From: Frateuria soli
GTDB lineage: Bacteria; Pseudomonadota; Gammaproteobacteria; Xanthomonadales; Rhodanobacteraceae
Length of the DNA: 64,000 nt
Assembly (NCBI RefSeq): GCF_021117385.1
Contig: NZ_CP088252.1
Span: 1-64,000, forward strand
Direction: 5' to 3'
A model generated the notes under the pieces. The model did no database searches. It had not been told where the DNA came from and saw nothing but the letters and a program-made list of their open reading frames with translations. The position numbers and the translations under genes are program-made. Shown piece after piece: positions 32,415 through 41,736 of the stretch. Positions within the stretch are counted from its first letter, which is position 1; each line of letters begins with the position of its first letter.

Positions 32415-34409
32415 TCACGGTGTCGGCGCGCTGCTTGCGGGGGCCGGCAGCGGCTGCACCGGCAGGCCGTCCGTTGGTCGGCGCACCAGCTTGCCCTGTT
32501 TGAACAGTTCGGCGGCGACCTGGTAGTACGCGGTCGCGTCGTCGATGTCCGCCGGGTTGCGCGGGTGGGCCGGGGCGGCGTCGCCGGTGGCGAAGTCGGG
32601 GCGGAACTGCTCCAGCTTCTTCTGCGGCTCCAGGATCGTCAGCAGCCCCTGGTGCAGGTAGCCGAGCTTCTCGTAGGTGGCGGGGAACGCCCGCTCGCGC
32701 CCGGGCGGCAGCTGGAAGATGTCGTAGCCGAAGAAGCGGCTGCGGTAGCTGAACCGCAACAGCCCGAGCAGCGTCGGCGCGATGTCGATCTGGCTCATGA
32801 AGCGGTCCACCCGCCGCGGCGCGATGTGCGCGGGTGCGTAGATCCACAGCGGGATGTGGTAGCGGTTCACCGGCAGGCTGGTCTTGCCGGCGCTGGAGGC
32901 GTCGTGGTCGGCGGTGATCACGAACACGGTGTCGTCGAAGTACGCCCGCTTGCGCGCGCGCTCGATGAAGTCGGCGATCGACCAGTCGGTGTAGGCCACC
33001 GCGCCCTCGCGCGTGCCGTTGCGCTCCTTCACGCGGCCGGCGGGGAAGGTGAACGGGCGGTGGTTGGAGGTGGTCATGATGTGCAGGAAGAACGGCTTGC
33101 CCTCGCCGTGGATCTTGTCCATCTCGCCCAGCGCCAGCGTGTACAGGTCCTCGTCGGCGACGCCCCACACGTTCTCGCTGTGGATGGTCGCGCCCTTGGG
33201 GATGTCCTTGCGGTCCACCGGGATGTAGCCGTTGTGGCCGAAGAAGTAGTTCATGTTGTCGAAGTAGCCGTAGCCGCCGTAGACGAACTCGGACACGTAG
33301 CCGCGATCGTTGAAGATGTCGGCCAGCGAGAACAGGTTCTCGTTGTGGTGCATCTTCAGCACCGAATCGCCGGGCGTGGGCGGGATCGACAGCGACAACG
33401 CCTCCAGCCCGCGCACCGTGCGCGTGCCGTTGGCGTAGACGTTGTCGAAGAACAGGCTGTTGCCGGCGAGCGCGTCCAGGTGCGGGGTGATCTCGCCGTG
33501 GCTCGCGCCGAAGGTCTTGAGGAAGTCGGCCGAGAGGCTCTCCACGCTGATCAGCACCACGTTGAGGTGCTTCTCCGGGCCGGGATTGCGGATTGCGCGG
33601 GTCAGGTCGCGGGGATCGTCGCTGAGATAGGTGGCGTCGGGCGTCTGCAGCCCCGTGCGCACCCGCTCGAAGGCGACGTCGTCCGGCAGCGTGCGATAGA
33701 ACCGCGAGTAGTCGAGATGGCTGCTGCGGAAGGCCGCGAAGAACTGGTAGATGCCATTGCCCGCCAGCTCGTTGACGTACTGGTTCTCGCTGCGGTCCTT
33801 CATGGTGCCGCTGACGGCGAACACCGACGCCACCGTCAGCACCAGCCAGCCCAGCACCACCTTGCTGCGCCCCGGCAGGCGGCTGCCCGAGTCCATCGGG
33901 CGCAGCCAGCGCCGGCTCAGCCAGACGATGAAGAGCGCCAGCAGGCCGATCAGGCTCATCCACAGGCCGATCGGGTAGGACTCGCGGATGTTGCCGATCA
34001 CCTCGGTGGTGTAGACCAGGTAATCGACCGCGATGAAGTTGAAGCGCACGCCGAACTCGCCCCAGAACACGAACTCCGAGGCCGCCACGAACAACAGCCA
34101 GTACACCAGCACCAGCGCCAGCAGGTCGAGCGTCCACCGTCCCACGCGCGAGATGTAGATGCGCCGTGGCATCAGCCACAGGAACAGCAGCAGCGGCCAG
34201 GCCACGTAGAGCAGGGTCACCAGGTCGTAGCAGGCGCCGATGCCGAAGGCGTACAGCCAGTACAGCGGGTTGGCCGGCACGCCGGGGCCGGTCATCGCCA
34301 GCAGCACGATGCGCGTGACCGCGCCGATCAGAAGGTAGGTGACGCCCAGCCACCACAGCGGGCGGAAACGCTGGCGCAGCGGGGAGGCGGACGACGTAGT
34401 CAGGAGCAT
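32415..34409 (-). CDS. LTA-synthase-like sulfatase-family membrane enzyme
   Basis: 664 aa. Five N-terminal membrane segments (to about residue 215) are followed by a large periplasmic domain of the sulfatase/alkaline phosphatase fold: VVLISVESLSADF (metal Glu), YANGTRTVRGLEAL with the likely nucleophile Thr, TTSNHRPFTFP and VFVITADHDASS (metal Asp/His). The layout equals LtaS and its Gram-negative relatives, which transfer phosphoglycerol or phosphoethanolamine onto envelope glycans; an OpgB-like role in periplasmic glucans is possible. A C-terminal Pro/Ala tail ends next to the REP array. Stands alone. Confidence 0.85.
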   Translation of the reverse strand: MLLTTSSASPLRQRFRPLWWLGVTYLLIGAVTRIVLLAMTGPGVPANPLYWLYAFGIGACYDLVTLLYVAWPLLLFLWLMPRRIYISRVGRWTLDLLALVLVYWLLFVAASEFVFWGEFGVRFNFIAVDYLVYTTEVIGNIRESYPIGLWMSLIGLLALFIVWLSRRWLRPMDSGSRLPGRSKVVLGWLVLTVASVFAVSGTMKDRSENQYVNELAGNGIYQFFAAFRSSHLDYSRFYRTLPDDVAFERVRTGLQTPDATYLSDDPRDLTRAIRNPGPEKHLNVVLISVESLSADFLKTFGASHGEITPHLDALAGNSLFFDNVYANGTRTVRGLEALSLSIPPTPGDSVLKMHHNENLFSLADIFNDRGYVSEFVYGGYGYFDNMNYFFGHNGYIPVDRKDIPKGATIHSENVWGVADEDLYTLALGEMDKIHGEGKPFFLHIMTTSNHRPFTFPAGRVKERNGTREGAVAYTDWSIADFIERARKRAYFDDTVFVITADHDASSAGKTSLPVNRYHIPLWIYAPAHIAPRRVDRFMSQIDIAPTLLGLLRFSYRSRFFGYDIFQLPPGRERAFPATYEKLGYLHQGLLTILEPQKKLEQFRPDFATGDAAPAHPRNPADIDDATAYYQVAAELFKQGKLVRRPTDGLPVQPLPAPASSAPTP

Positions 34410-34483
34410 GGCGGCATCGGGACGATGAAGTTCAATGGACCGTTATACACGGGCGCGCTTGGGCCCGGCTTAGGCGCCACCCC

Positions 34484-34541
34484 GTAGGAGCCCACTTGTG
34501 GGCGATGGGGATGGGGACATCGCCCACAAGTGGGCTCCTAC
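34484..34541. repeat. REPIN overlapping the end of cca
   Basis: A compact inverted REP pair with only about 18 bp between the cores and perfectly matched arms. Bases 34538-34540 are the stop codon of cca. Confidence 0.85.
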
Positions 34542-35776
34542 GGGGACGGGGTGTTGCTGCGGGGCAGGGCCGCGATGGCCGCCACGCGCGCCTTGTCCAT
34601 GGCCTCGCCGATCGCCGGGCCGGTCAGCCCCCGCGCGACGAAACCCGCCGCGTCGACCGACGCCGCCGCTGCGCGCGCCGCGCGCAGGAACCCGGCCTGC
34701 GGATACGCCGCCTCCGCCTGCCCCAGCCGCCCGCGCTTGTCCGCCTCGCACACGAGGAGGAACGTTTCCAGCCGCTGCGGCCGGCGCAAGGCATCCAGCT
34801 TGGTCAGCAGCCGCAGCACGGTCGCCGGCTTCAGCTCCAGCGCGCGATGGGCGTTGAGGTGCTCGCGGCAGGCCAGTTCGGCCAGCGCGGCGTGTTCGGC
34901 CGGCACCTTCAGCCGCGCGGCCAGCCCCCGCAGCGGCGCGACGCCGGCGTGCTCGTGCCCGATGTGGCCGGGCAGCACGTCCGGCGGCGTGCACGCCTTG
35001 CCGAGGTCGTGGCAGAGCGCGCCGAAACCGACCAGGTCGTCGCCGGGCGCCAGGCGCGCGGCCATGTCCAGCACCAGTTCCAGGTGCACGCCGGTGTCGA
35101 TCTCGGGGTGGTACTCGGCGCGCTGCGGCACGCCGTAGAGCGCATCGACTTCCGGGAACAGCACCGCCAGCGCGCCCGCTTCGCGCAGCACGCGCAGGAA
35201 GGCCGACGGCTGCGGCTCGGCCAGCGCACGGCGGGTTTCGGCCCACACGCGCTCGGGCACCAGGTGGTCGACCTCGCCGTCGGCGACCATCGCACGCATC
35301 AGCGCCATGGTTTCCCCGGCCACGCGAAAGCCCAGCGGCGCGAAGCGCGCGGCGAAGCGGGCCACGCGCAGCAGTCGCACCGGGTCCTCGGCGAACGCCG
35401 GCGAGACGTGCCGCAGCACGCGCTCCGCGAGATCGCGCTGGCCGTGGAACGGGTCGACCAGGGTGCCGTCCTCGGCCTGCGCGATGGCGTTGATGGTGAG
35501 GTCGCGCCGCGCGAGATCCTCTTCCAGCGTCACGCCCGGATCGGCGTGGAAGGCGAAGCCGTGGTAGCCACGGCCGGTCTTGCGTTCGGTGCGCGCCAGC
35601 GCGTACTCCTCGCCGGTGTCCGGGTGCAGGAACACGGGGAAGTCCTTGCCGACCGGCTTGAAACCCCGGGCGAGCATCTCCTCCGGCGTGGCGCCCACCA
35701 CCACGTGGTCGTGGTCGACCACCGGCCGTCCCAGCAGCCGGTCGCGCACCGCACCACCGACCAGGTAGCGGCGCAT
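34538..35776 (-). CDS. cca: tRNA CCA-adding enzyme (nucleotidyltransferase)
   Basis: 412 aa. [20 protein letters not shown] with the DxD catalytic pair, the [10 protein letters not shown] flexible loop, [16 protein letters not shown] and the HD motif CHDLGKA mark a bacterial class II CCA-adding enzyme with a C-terminal HD domain. It adds or repairs the CCA end of tRNAs. The stop codon TAG is contributed by a REP element (GTAGGAG read on the - strand), so the C-terminal residues SNTPSP may not be ancestral. Two bases downstream of slt. Confidence 0.93.
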   Translation of the reverse strand: MRRYLVGGAVRDRLLGRPVVDHDHVVVGATPEEMLARGFKPVGKDFPVFLHPDTGEEYALARTERKTGRGYHGFAFHADPGVTLEEDLARRDLTINAIAQAEDGTLVDPFHGQRDLAERVLRHVSPAFAEDPVRLLRVARFAARFAPLGFRVAGETMALMRAMVADGEVDHLVPERVWAETRRALAEPQPSAFLRVLREAGALAVLFPEVDALYGVPQRAEYHPEIDTGVHLELVLDMAARLAPGDDLVGFGALCHDLGKACTPPDVLPGHIGHEHAGVAPLRGLAARLKVPAEHAALAELACREHLNAHRALELKPATVLRLLTKLDALRRPQRLETFLLVCEADKRGRLGQAEAAYPQAGFLRAARAAAASVDAAGFVARGLTGPAIGEAMDKARVAAIAALPRSNTPSP

Positions 35777-35777
35777 G

Positions 35778-37823
35778 TCAGCGGGTGGCGCCGCGAATCG
35801 CGACCGCGCTGGCGGGCGCGGTGGTGGGGCAGGTCACGTCCTTGCGCGGCGTATGGACGTCCGGAAGGCTGTACGGCTGCCCGATTGCCGGCATCCGCGA
35901 GGCCAGCGGCAGGGCCTTGCCGGAAAGGCGCCAGTCGTAGATCACGGCGAAGGCCATCACGCGGGCCACGTAGTCGCGGGTCTCATGGTAGGGCATGGTC
36001 GCCACGAACAGGTCCGGCGGCAAGCTGCCGCGCTCGACCAGCCACTGGTCGACCTTGTTCGGGCCGGCGTTGTAGGCGGCGCTGGCCAGCCACGGCGCAC
36101 CGTTGAAGCGGGCGGCCATCTGCGCCAGGTAGCGCGTGCCGAGCATGATGTTGACCGCCGGGTCGTACAGCGACTGGCCGCCTTCCCAGGCCAGCCCGTT
36201 CTTCTTCGCCACCTGCGCGGCGGTGGCCGGCACCAGTTGCATCAGGCCGCGGGCGTCGGCGCCCGAGCGTGCATCGCTCATCCAGGCGCTCTCGGCGCGC
36301 GCGATCGCATACGCCCAGGACGGGTCGATGCCGGCCTGCTGCGCCTGCGGCACCACGCCGTCCTGGCTGGCCAGCGGGAAGCGCTGGTCGTAGTAGCGCA
36401 ACGCATTGCCGCTGGAGTAGGTGAATACCGCGCGGTCGTACCAGCCGCGCTCGTAGGCCAGCCGCGCGGCAATGCGCAGCGTGGTCGCATCCGCGCCGGC
36501 GAGCGCGCGCGACCATTCGCGACGCGCCAGCTGCGGAAGGTCCACGGCAAACAGTTCGAACGCGCGTTGCAGCCCGGGCTTGTCCAGCAGCGTCTTTTCG
36601 CGCTGCGCATCCTCCGGCGGGTCCAGCGGGCAGATCGCGTAGTCGCCCTGCACGCGGTCGGCGGCAAGGAAACCGTAGTAGGTGGGCTCCTGCGCGAGGG
36701 TCGCGTAGAGCGCCTCGGCCTGGTCGGCCTGGCCCGTGGCGGCCAGCGCGCGGGCGCGGAAGTAGCGCCACTCGTCTTCGTCCTGCTGGTCGGCGGGCAT
36801 GGCGTCGATGGCGGCCAGCACGGCCGGCCAGTCCTGCCGTGCCAGCGCGACGCGGGCGCGCCACTCGCGGCTGGTGTCGGTCTGCACGTCGGCCGGCAGG
36901 CTCGCCAGGCGGACCAGCGCGTGCTCGTCGAAGTCGGTCGCGTGGAACAGCGCCAGCGCGTAGAGCACGCCGTCGCGCTGCGCGGGCGTGAAACTGAAGC
37001 GCGGCGCCAGGCGCTTCCAGCCGGCGTCGGCGGCGTCGGTGTCGCGGCGGGCCAGGCGCTTGAGCGCCAGTGCGGCGGCCTGGCGGTGGCGCGGCGTGTC
37101 GGGCCAGTTCACCGCGTCGGCGACGGCGGCAGCCGGGTCGCGCAGGGCTTGCGCCAGCCGCGCGGCGGCCTTGCCTTCCTCGCCCGGCAGCCAGGCCGCC
37201 AGCGCCGCCACCGTGCCGCCCTGGCCGGCGTCGAGCGCGCGGTCGATGCGCGCCCACAGGCGATCGCCGGTGAGCAGGCCGGCGTCGTGCGCGGCGACAA
37301 GCACCGGATCGCAGGCGTTGGGCAGGCTGGGACTGTCCCACAGCGCGGCCAGGTCGCGATCGAACTCGAGCGTGCCGCCCTGCACCAGCTTCGCCTGCAG
37401 CGCGTCGCAGGTCAGCCCGTCGCCAAGGCCGCTCTGGTAAAGCGCCAGGAAGTCGTCCCAATGCTGCTGACGCGCCTGGCTGCGCAGCCAGGCGCGCCGC
37501 AGGTCGGTGGCCGGCAGCAGGTCGGGGTAGCGCCTGATGTAGTCGGCCACGGTGGCGCGGTCGAGCGTATCCACGTCGTGCTCGAGAGCGGCTTCTTCCA
37601 GGTAGGGATACAGCGGGTAATCGGTCAGCCCCCTGGCCCAGCTGCGCCAGCCGTCGCCGCCCTGCTGCGCCACCGTCCAGGCCTGCTTGAAGGCAAGCCG
37701 CTGCTCGGCCAGCGAGGGCGCGGCATGCACCGCCGGCGCCAGGAGGCACCAGACGGCGAGGGCGAACAGGAGGTGCGGCAAGGGACGCCGCGCGCGGGCG
37801 GCCGGGGAGGTGTTCGGGGTCAT
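35778..37823 (-). CDS. slt: Soluble lytic murein transglycosylase
   Basis: 681 aa. Signal peptide ([20 protein letters not shown]), a long alpha-superhelical region, then the lysozyme-like catalytic domain: [20 protein letters not shown] with the catalytic Glu, [10 protein letters not shown] and [15 protein letters not shown]. It cleaves glycan strands of peptidoglycan forming 1,6-anhydro ends. Start is the ATG at 37823 (a GTG is two codons upstream); no strong SD is seen. Next gene cca begins directly after the stop. Confidence 0.93.
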   Translation of the reverse strand: MTPNTSPAARARRPLPHLLFALAVWCLLAPAVHAAPSLAEQRLAFKQAWTVAQQGGDGWRSWARGLTDYPLYPYLEEAALEHDVDTLDRATVADYIRRYPDLLPATDLRRAWLRSQARQQHWDDFLALYQSGLGDGLTCDALQAKLVQGGTLEFDRDLAALWDSPSLPNACDPVLVAAHDAGLLTGDRLWARIDRALDAGQGGTVAALAAWLPGEEGKAAARLAQALRDPAAAVADAVNWPDTPRHRQAAALALKRLARRDTDAADAGWKRLAPRFSFTPAQRDGVLYALALFHATDFDEHALVRLASLPADVQTDTSREWRARVALARQDWPAVLAAIDAMPADQQDEDEWRYFRARALAATGQADQAEALYATLAQEPTYYGFLAADRVQGDYAICPLDPPEDAQREKTLLDKPGLQRAFELFAVDLPQLARREWSRALAGADATTLRIAARLAYERGWYDRAVFTYSSGNALRYYDQRFPLASQDGVVPQAQQAGIDPSWAYAIARAESAWMSDARSGADARGLMQLVPATAAQVAKKNGLAWEGGQSLYDPAVNIMLGTRYLAQMAARFNGAPWLASAAYNAGPNKVDQWLVERGSLPPDLFVATMPYHETRDYVARVMAFAVIYDWRLSGKALPLASRMPAIGQPYSLPDVHTPRKDVTCPTTAPASAVAIRGATR

Positions 37824-37890
37824 CGTCACAAGTGTAGTAACCGGCGGTAAGCGCAGCGTTAATGCACGTTGCCCAGGCAACCGCACGCCC

Positions 37891-37964
37891 GGCAGGAGCC
37901 CACTCGTGGGCGATGCTCTGGTGGCGGCCCAGGCAAAAAGCATCGCCCACGAGTGGGCTCCTGC
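37891..37964. repeat. REPIN with compensatory base changes
   Basis: The left arm starts GCAGGAGCCC rather than GTAGGAGCCC, and the right arm ends GGGCTCCTGC rather than GGGCTCCTAC, so the pairing is kept by a matched double change. It separates the divergent slt and GH17 genes. Confidence 0.85.
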
Positions 37965-38000
37965 AAGTAAGCTCGTCGTTTTGGCTGATCCCCGGAACCC

Positions 38001-39587
38001 ATGGCCGAAGCCTCTGTCCCCCGCTTGCGCCCGCACTGGCCCGTGTGGGCCGCGCTCGTGCTGGCGGCCCTGGCCGGCGTGATCGGCTGGTGGTGGATGG
38101 GGCGCCCGGTTGCGCTGCCGGATGCACCGTCCTCGCGCATCGCCTGCGTGTCGTACGCACCCTACCGGCGGCCGGGCGAGACGCCGTACGACCCGACCAC
38201 GTTCATCAGCCCGGAGCGCATCGACGCCGACCTGCGCGCGCTGTCGCAGCGCTTCGATTGCGTGCGCACCTATTCGCAGGGCCAGGGCCTGGCGGCGGTG
38301 CCTTCGATCGCGCGGCGCTACGGCATGCAGGTGCTGATGGGCATCTGGCTGGGACGCGACCCGGCGGCGAACGCACAGGAGATCGCCAGGGGCATTTCCA
38401 CCGCCAATGCCAACGCCGACGTGCTGCGCGGGGTGATCGTCGGCAACGAGGTACTGCTGCGCGGCGAGCTCGCGCCGCAGACGCTGACCGGCTACCTGCG
38501 GCAGGTGCGCGCGGCGATACCGGCCTCCGTGCCGGTGACCTACGCCGACGTGTGGGAGTTCTGGCTGCGCTATCCGCAGATGGCGCAGGCGGTCGACTAC
38601 CTGACCATCCACATCCTGCCGTACTGGGAGGACGAACCGGTGCCGCCCGAGCATGCCGTGCGCCACGTGGCGCAGGTGTACGCGCAGATGCAGCGCGCGT
38701 TCCCCGGCAAGCGGGTGATGATCGGCGAGACCGGCTGGCCCAGCGCGGGCCGCCCGCGTCGCGCGGCGCGCGCCACGCTCGTCAACGAGGCACGCTACCT
38801 GCGCGAATTCCTCGGCTACGCGGCCAAGGTGCACATGCCCTACAACGTGATCGAGGCCTTCGACCAGCCGTGGAAGCGCACGCAGGAAGGCACGGTCGGC
38901 GGCTACTGGGGCATCTTCGATGTGGACGCGCGGCCGAAGTTTCCGATGACCGGCCCGGTGGTGGAGGAGCCGCGCTGGTGGTGGGGCTGGATCGCCGGCG
39001 CGCTCGGCGCGGTGCTGTTCGGCTTCGCCGGGGCGCCGCGCGACAAGCGTGCCGCGAGCGGCTTGCTGCTGGCCGGCTTCGCCAGTGGCGCCGCCCTGGC
39101 CTGGCAGGGCCGACAGATGATCTATGCGTGCCGCGACCTGTTCGAATGGGGCGTATCCATCGCCGCCTGCATGGCCGCGCTGGCCACTGCGCTCTGGCTG
39201 GCGCGCGGTCTCGTGCCTAGCCTGGCCGGGCGGGAGGTCGTCCCGTCGGCGCCCGGCTGGCTGTCCCTGGGCTGGCTGTTCGCCATGGCCTGGTATGACC
39301 TGCTGCTGGTGGTCGATGGCCGCTACCGCGACTTCCCGCTGGGCCTGTTCGTGCTGCCGTGCGCGGGTTGGGCGCTTGCCGCCTGGCTCGATCCGCGTCC
39401 GCCGCGTCCGCCACTGGAGCACCGCCTGCTGGCGGTGCTGCTGCCGGCACTCGGGACGCTGGTGGTCGTGCAGGAGGCGGGCCTGAACCTCACCGCCTGG
39501 CTATGGCTGGGGCTGAATCTCGCGCTCGCCGTGCCGGTACTGGCCGCGTGGTGGCAGGCCGTCCGCCTGGACCCGCAACAGGCGTAG
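38001..39587 (+). CDS. Membrane-bound glycoside hydrolase family 17 protein
   Basis: 528 aa. An N-terminal membrane anchor, a GH17 catalytic domain (CVSYAPYRRPGETPYDPTTF; acid/base Glu in GVIVGNEVLLRG; nucleophile Glu in IGETGWPSAGRP) and a C-terminal block of six or more membrane segments. GH17 enzymes cut or transglycosylate beta-1,3-glucans; membrane-fused bacterial versions are linked to cyclic or linear beta-glucan synthesis. No glucan synthase is adjacent here. The 3' end overlaps the convergent small membrane gene by 87 bp. Confidence 0.82.
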   Translation: MAEASVPRLRPHWPVWAALVLAALAGVIGWWWMGRPVALPDAPSSRIACVSYAPYRRPGETPYDPTTFISPERIDADLRALSQRFDCVRTYSQGQGLAAVPSIARRYGMQVLMGIWLGRDPAANAQEIARGISTANANADVLRGVIVGNEVLLRGELAPQTLTGYLRQVRAAIPASVPVTYADVWEFWLRYPQMAQAVDYLTIHILPYWEDEPVPPEHAVRHVAQVYAQMQRAFPGKRVMIGETGWPSAGRPRRAARATLVNEARYLREFLGYAAKVHMPYNVIEAFDQPWKRTQEGTVGGYWGIFDVDARPKFPMTGPVVEEPRWWWGWIAGALGAVLFGFAGAPRDKRAASGLLLAGFASGAALAWQGRQMIYACRDLFEWGVSIAACMAALATALWLARGLVPSLAGREVVPSAPGWLSLGWLFAMAWYDLLLVVDGRYRDFPLGLFVLPCAGWALAAWLDPRPPRPPLEHRLLAVLLPALGTLVVVQEAGLNLTAWLWLGLNLALAVPVLAAWWQAVRLDPQQA

Positions 39588-39914
39588 CGCCCCGACCAGC
39601 AGCGCGAACGCGCCGGCCTCGAAGCAGTACAGCACCAGTGCGGCCACGCCCAGCGCGGCAGCCAGCCACGCGGCCAGCGGATGGCGCCAGAACAACGCGA
39701 TGAAGGCCACGGTGAGCGCGGCGTAGCCGTAGGTGTAGCTCAGGAAACCGAGCACTGCCCATTCGCGCCACGCGCACCAGCCCGGGCCACCGCCGGCGGT
39801 GCACAGGTGGGCCACCGCAGGCGGCTCGATCACGCCGTAGCGCACCGCCGAAGCGGCGAGCGCGACCAGCGCGAGGGTGAACCAGGGCACGACCAGGCGC
39901 AGCGTGCGGGTCAT
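39501..39914 (-). CDS. Small membrane protein of unknown function
   Basis: 137 aa, three to four hydrophobic segments (VVPWFTLALVALAASAV, AVLGFLSYTYGYAALTVAFI, AAWLAAALGVAALVLYCFEA) and a soluble C-terminal tail. The ATG at 39914 overlaps the stop codon of the upstream endonuclease/phosphatase-family gene (ATGA), so it is translated from the same transcript. Its last 87 bp are antisense to the end of the GH17 gene. No family recognised. Confidence 0.6.
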   Translation of the reverse strand: MTRTLRLVVPWFTLALVALAASAVRYGVIEPPAVAHLCTAGGGPGWCAWREWAVLGFLSYTYGYAALTVAFIALFWRHPLAAWLAAALGVAALVLYCFEAGAFALLVGALRLLRVQADGLPPRGQYRHGEREIQPQP

Positions 39915-40726
39915 CGGCGCACCCGGTGGGCGCGTGGCGCCAGTGGCGCCGGCAGCCGGACCTCCGCCGCCAGCGGCAGGTGGTCGGAGAACGCCTGCGG
40001 CAACGACCACACGCGTTCGAGCGTGAGCGATCCGGAAAGCAGGATGTGATCCAGCGCGCGCCGCGGCTTCCAGCTCGGGAAGGTGGGCGTGGGCTGCTCG
40101 GGCGGCTGCAGGCTGCAGCGCGCGAACAGGTGGCGCATCTCGGTGCTGTGCGCCTCGGTGTTGAGATCGCCCATCAGCACCACGTTGGGGTAGTCGTGCA
40201 GCACCTCGGCGATGAAGGCCAGCTGGCGCGCGCGCGCCTGCGCCGACAGCGAGAGGTGGGCGATCATCACGGTCAGCGCCTCGGCCTCGGCACCGTAGCG
40301 CACCAGCAGCGCGCCGCGGCCGGGGATGCGGCTGGGTAGCGGATAGTCGTAGACGCTGTGCGGCTCCATCCGGCTGATCAGGCCATTGGCCGAATGCGCC
40401 AGGCGCGCCATCGGCCGGTTCGGCTGGTGGCTCCAGTACGGCAGCCCGGAGGCCTCGGCCAGGTAGCGGGTCTGGTTGAGGAAGCCCGAGCGCAGGCTGC
40501 CGGCGTCGGCCTCCTGCAGGCCGATCACGTCGAACTGCGGCAGCACCTCGGCGAGGCGGTCGAGGTTCTCCAGCTTGCTGCGGCCGGGCAGTACGGCGTT
40601 GATGCTGCGGGTCACGTATTCGTGGTACCGCTGCACGCTGGCGCCGGCCAGGATGTTGCAGCTGAGCAGGCGCAGGCGTCGTTCGGCCGGAGCCTTGTCG
40701 GGGGAAGCTTTTGCGGCGCTGGTCAT
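39911..40726 (-). CDS. Endonuclease/exonuclease/phosphatase-family protein
   Basis: 271 aa. The EEP fold motifs are present: LLSCNILAG, VIGLQEADAGS (metal Glu), LVRYG...MIAHLSLSAQARARQ, VLMGDLNTEAHS and the final ALDHILLSG...SDHLPLAAEV with the catalytic Asp-His. Members include phosphodiesterases, nucleases and sphingomyelinases; the exact substrate is unknown. No signal peptide seen. The ATG at 40726 starts where homology begins; the longer frame upstream is not supported. Confidence 0.8.
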   Translation of the reverse strand: MTSAAKASPDKAPAERRLRLLSCNILAGASVQRYHEYVTRSINAVLPGRSKLENLDRLAEVLPQFDVIGLQEADAGSLRSGFLNQTRYLAEASGLPYWSHQPNRPMARLAHSANGLISRMEPHSVYDYPLPSRIPGRGALLVRYGAEAEALTVMIAHLSLSAQARARQLAFIAEVLHDYPNVVLMGDLNTEAHSTEMRHLFARCSLQPPEQPTPTFPSWKPRRALDHILLSGSLTLERVWSLPQAFSDHLPLAAEVRLPAPLAPRAHRVRR

Positions 40727-40894
40727 TGCGGGGGAATGGGGGCGTGGCGGGCGGTCGTCAATCCTTACACCGTTCGCCCTGAGCGTGGCGTGGCGGAGTC
40801 GACAGGGCGTCCGAATCCGCCGCCGGCCAGCCGCAGGGACCAACGATCAGGGCAAGAGCTTCGCCCCCCGCACGTGAACGGAACCCGCGACCGG

Positions 40895-41545
40895 CTACTT
40901 GCCGGCCAGTTCGCGGTCGACCAGCCAGCGGGTGAGCTTGACCAGTTCGTCCAGCGTCTTGACCTGGGCGCTGCGGTACTTGCCGTCCACCACGATGGTA
41001 GGCGTGCCGTCGACCTGCCATTTCTGCAGCAGCTCGAAATCCCTCTTCATCTGCGCGGTCGCGGCGTCGGACGTGGCGATGCGCAGGAACTTCTCCCGGT
41101 CCACGCCCTGGCGTGCGTAGAAGTCGGCCAGCTCGTCCAGCGTGTTGATCGGGAAGTGGTCCTCGAACTTGGCCTTGAACAGCGCCAGATGGGTGCGATC
41201 GACCACGCCAAGCTGGCTGGCTGCGTAGTAGGCGCGGGCGAAAGGCATCCAGGCGTCGCTGAAGGGCGCCGGCATCAGCTTGAACTCGACCCCCTTGGGC
41301 AGCGACTTGCGCAGCTCCTCGGCGGCCGGCGCGAAGTGCGCGCAGTGGACGCAGCCGTAGGAAAACACTTCCACCACTTCGACCTTGCCTTCGGGGCCCA
41401 GGCGTTCATGCGGTGCCGGCAGCGCCACGTACTGTTCGCCCTCGGTGAACGGCGCGGGCGTGTCCGGCGAGGCGGTGCAGGCGCTGGCCAGCAGCAGGCC
41501 GCCGAGCAGCGTCAGCAGGCGCAGGCGGGCGAGGTGCTTGATCAT
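40895..41545 (-). CDS. DsbA-family thiol:disulfide oxidoreductase lipoprotein (1)
   Basis: 216 aa. Lipobox LLASAC with Cys23; a thioredoxin-fold domain with the active site FSYGCVHCAHF (Cys65, Cys68, a CVHC centre close to the CPHC of DsbA) and the cis-Pro loop GTPTIVV. It should oxidise cysteines of proteins in the periplasm. It follows a second DsbA-like gene on the same strand with a REPIN between; the pair probably arose by duplication. Confidence 0.87.
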   Translation of the reverse strand: MIKHLARLRLLTLLGGLLLASACTASPDTPAPFTEGEQYVALPAPHERLGPEGKVEVVEVFSYGCVHCAHFAPAAEELRKSLPKGVEFKLMPAPFSDAWMPFARAYYAASQLGVVDRTHLALFKAKFEDHFPINTLDELADFYARQGVDREKFLRIATSDAATAQMKRDFELLQKWQVDGTPTIVVDGKYRSAQVKTLDELVKLTRWLVDRELAGK

Positions 41546-41650
41546 GGGAGTCTCCGTGGAAGGGGGCGTGCGGTGCGGTGCGTGTCACGACGATACGCGA
41601 CGTTGGACCGCGGATCGCGGGCCCGGGTTTCGCGCCCGCGCCGCTTTTCC

Positions 41651-41719
41651 GTAGGAGCCCACTCGTGGGCGATGCTTTTTTGCTTTGACCAGGAGCATCG
41701 CCCACGAGTGGGCTCCTAC
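41651..41719. repeat. REPIN between the two DsbA-like genes
   Basis: An inverted REP pair with perfectly matched arms (CACTCGTG/CACGAGTG) and a short spacer, in the 191-bp gap between the two same-strand genes. Confidence 0.85.
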
Positions 41720-41736
41720 AGGGAGGCGCGGCGGAA

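Noticed and set aside
37823-39422. Extension of the slt frame far upstream to give more than 1,200 residues
   Set aside because: The extra part is antisense to the GH17 gene and crosses a REPIN; the signal peptide at the 37823 start fits Slt.
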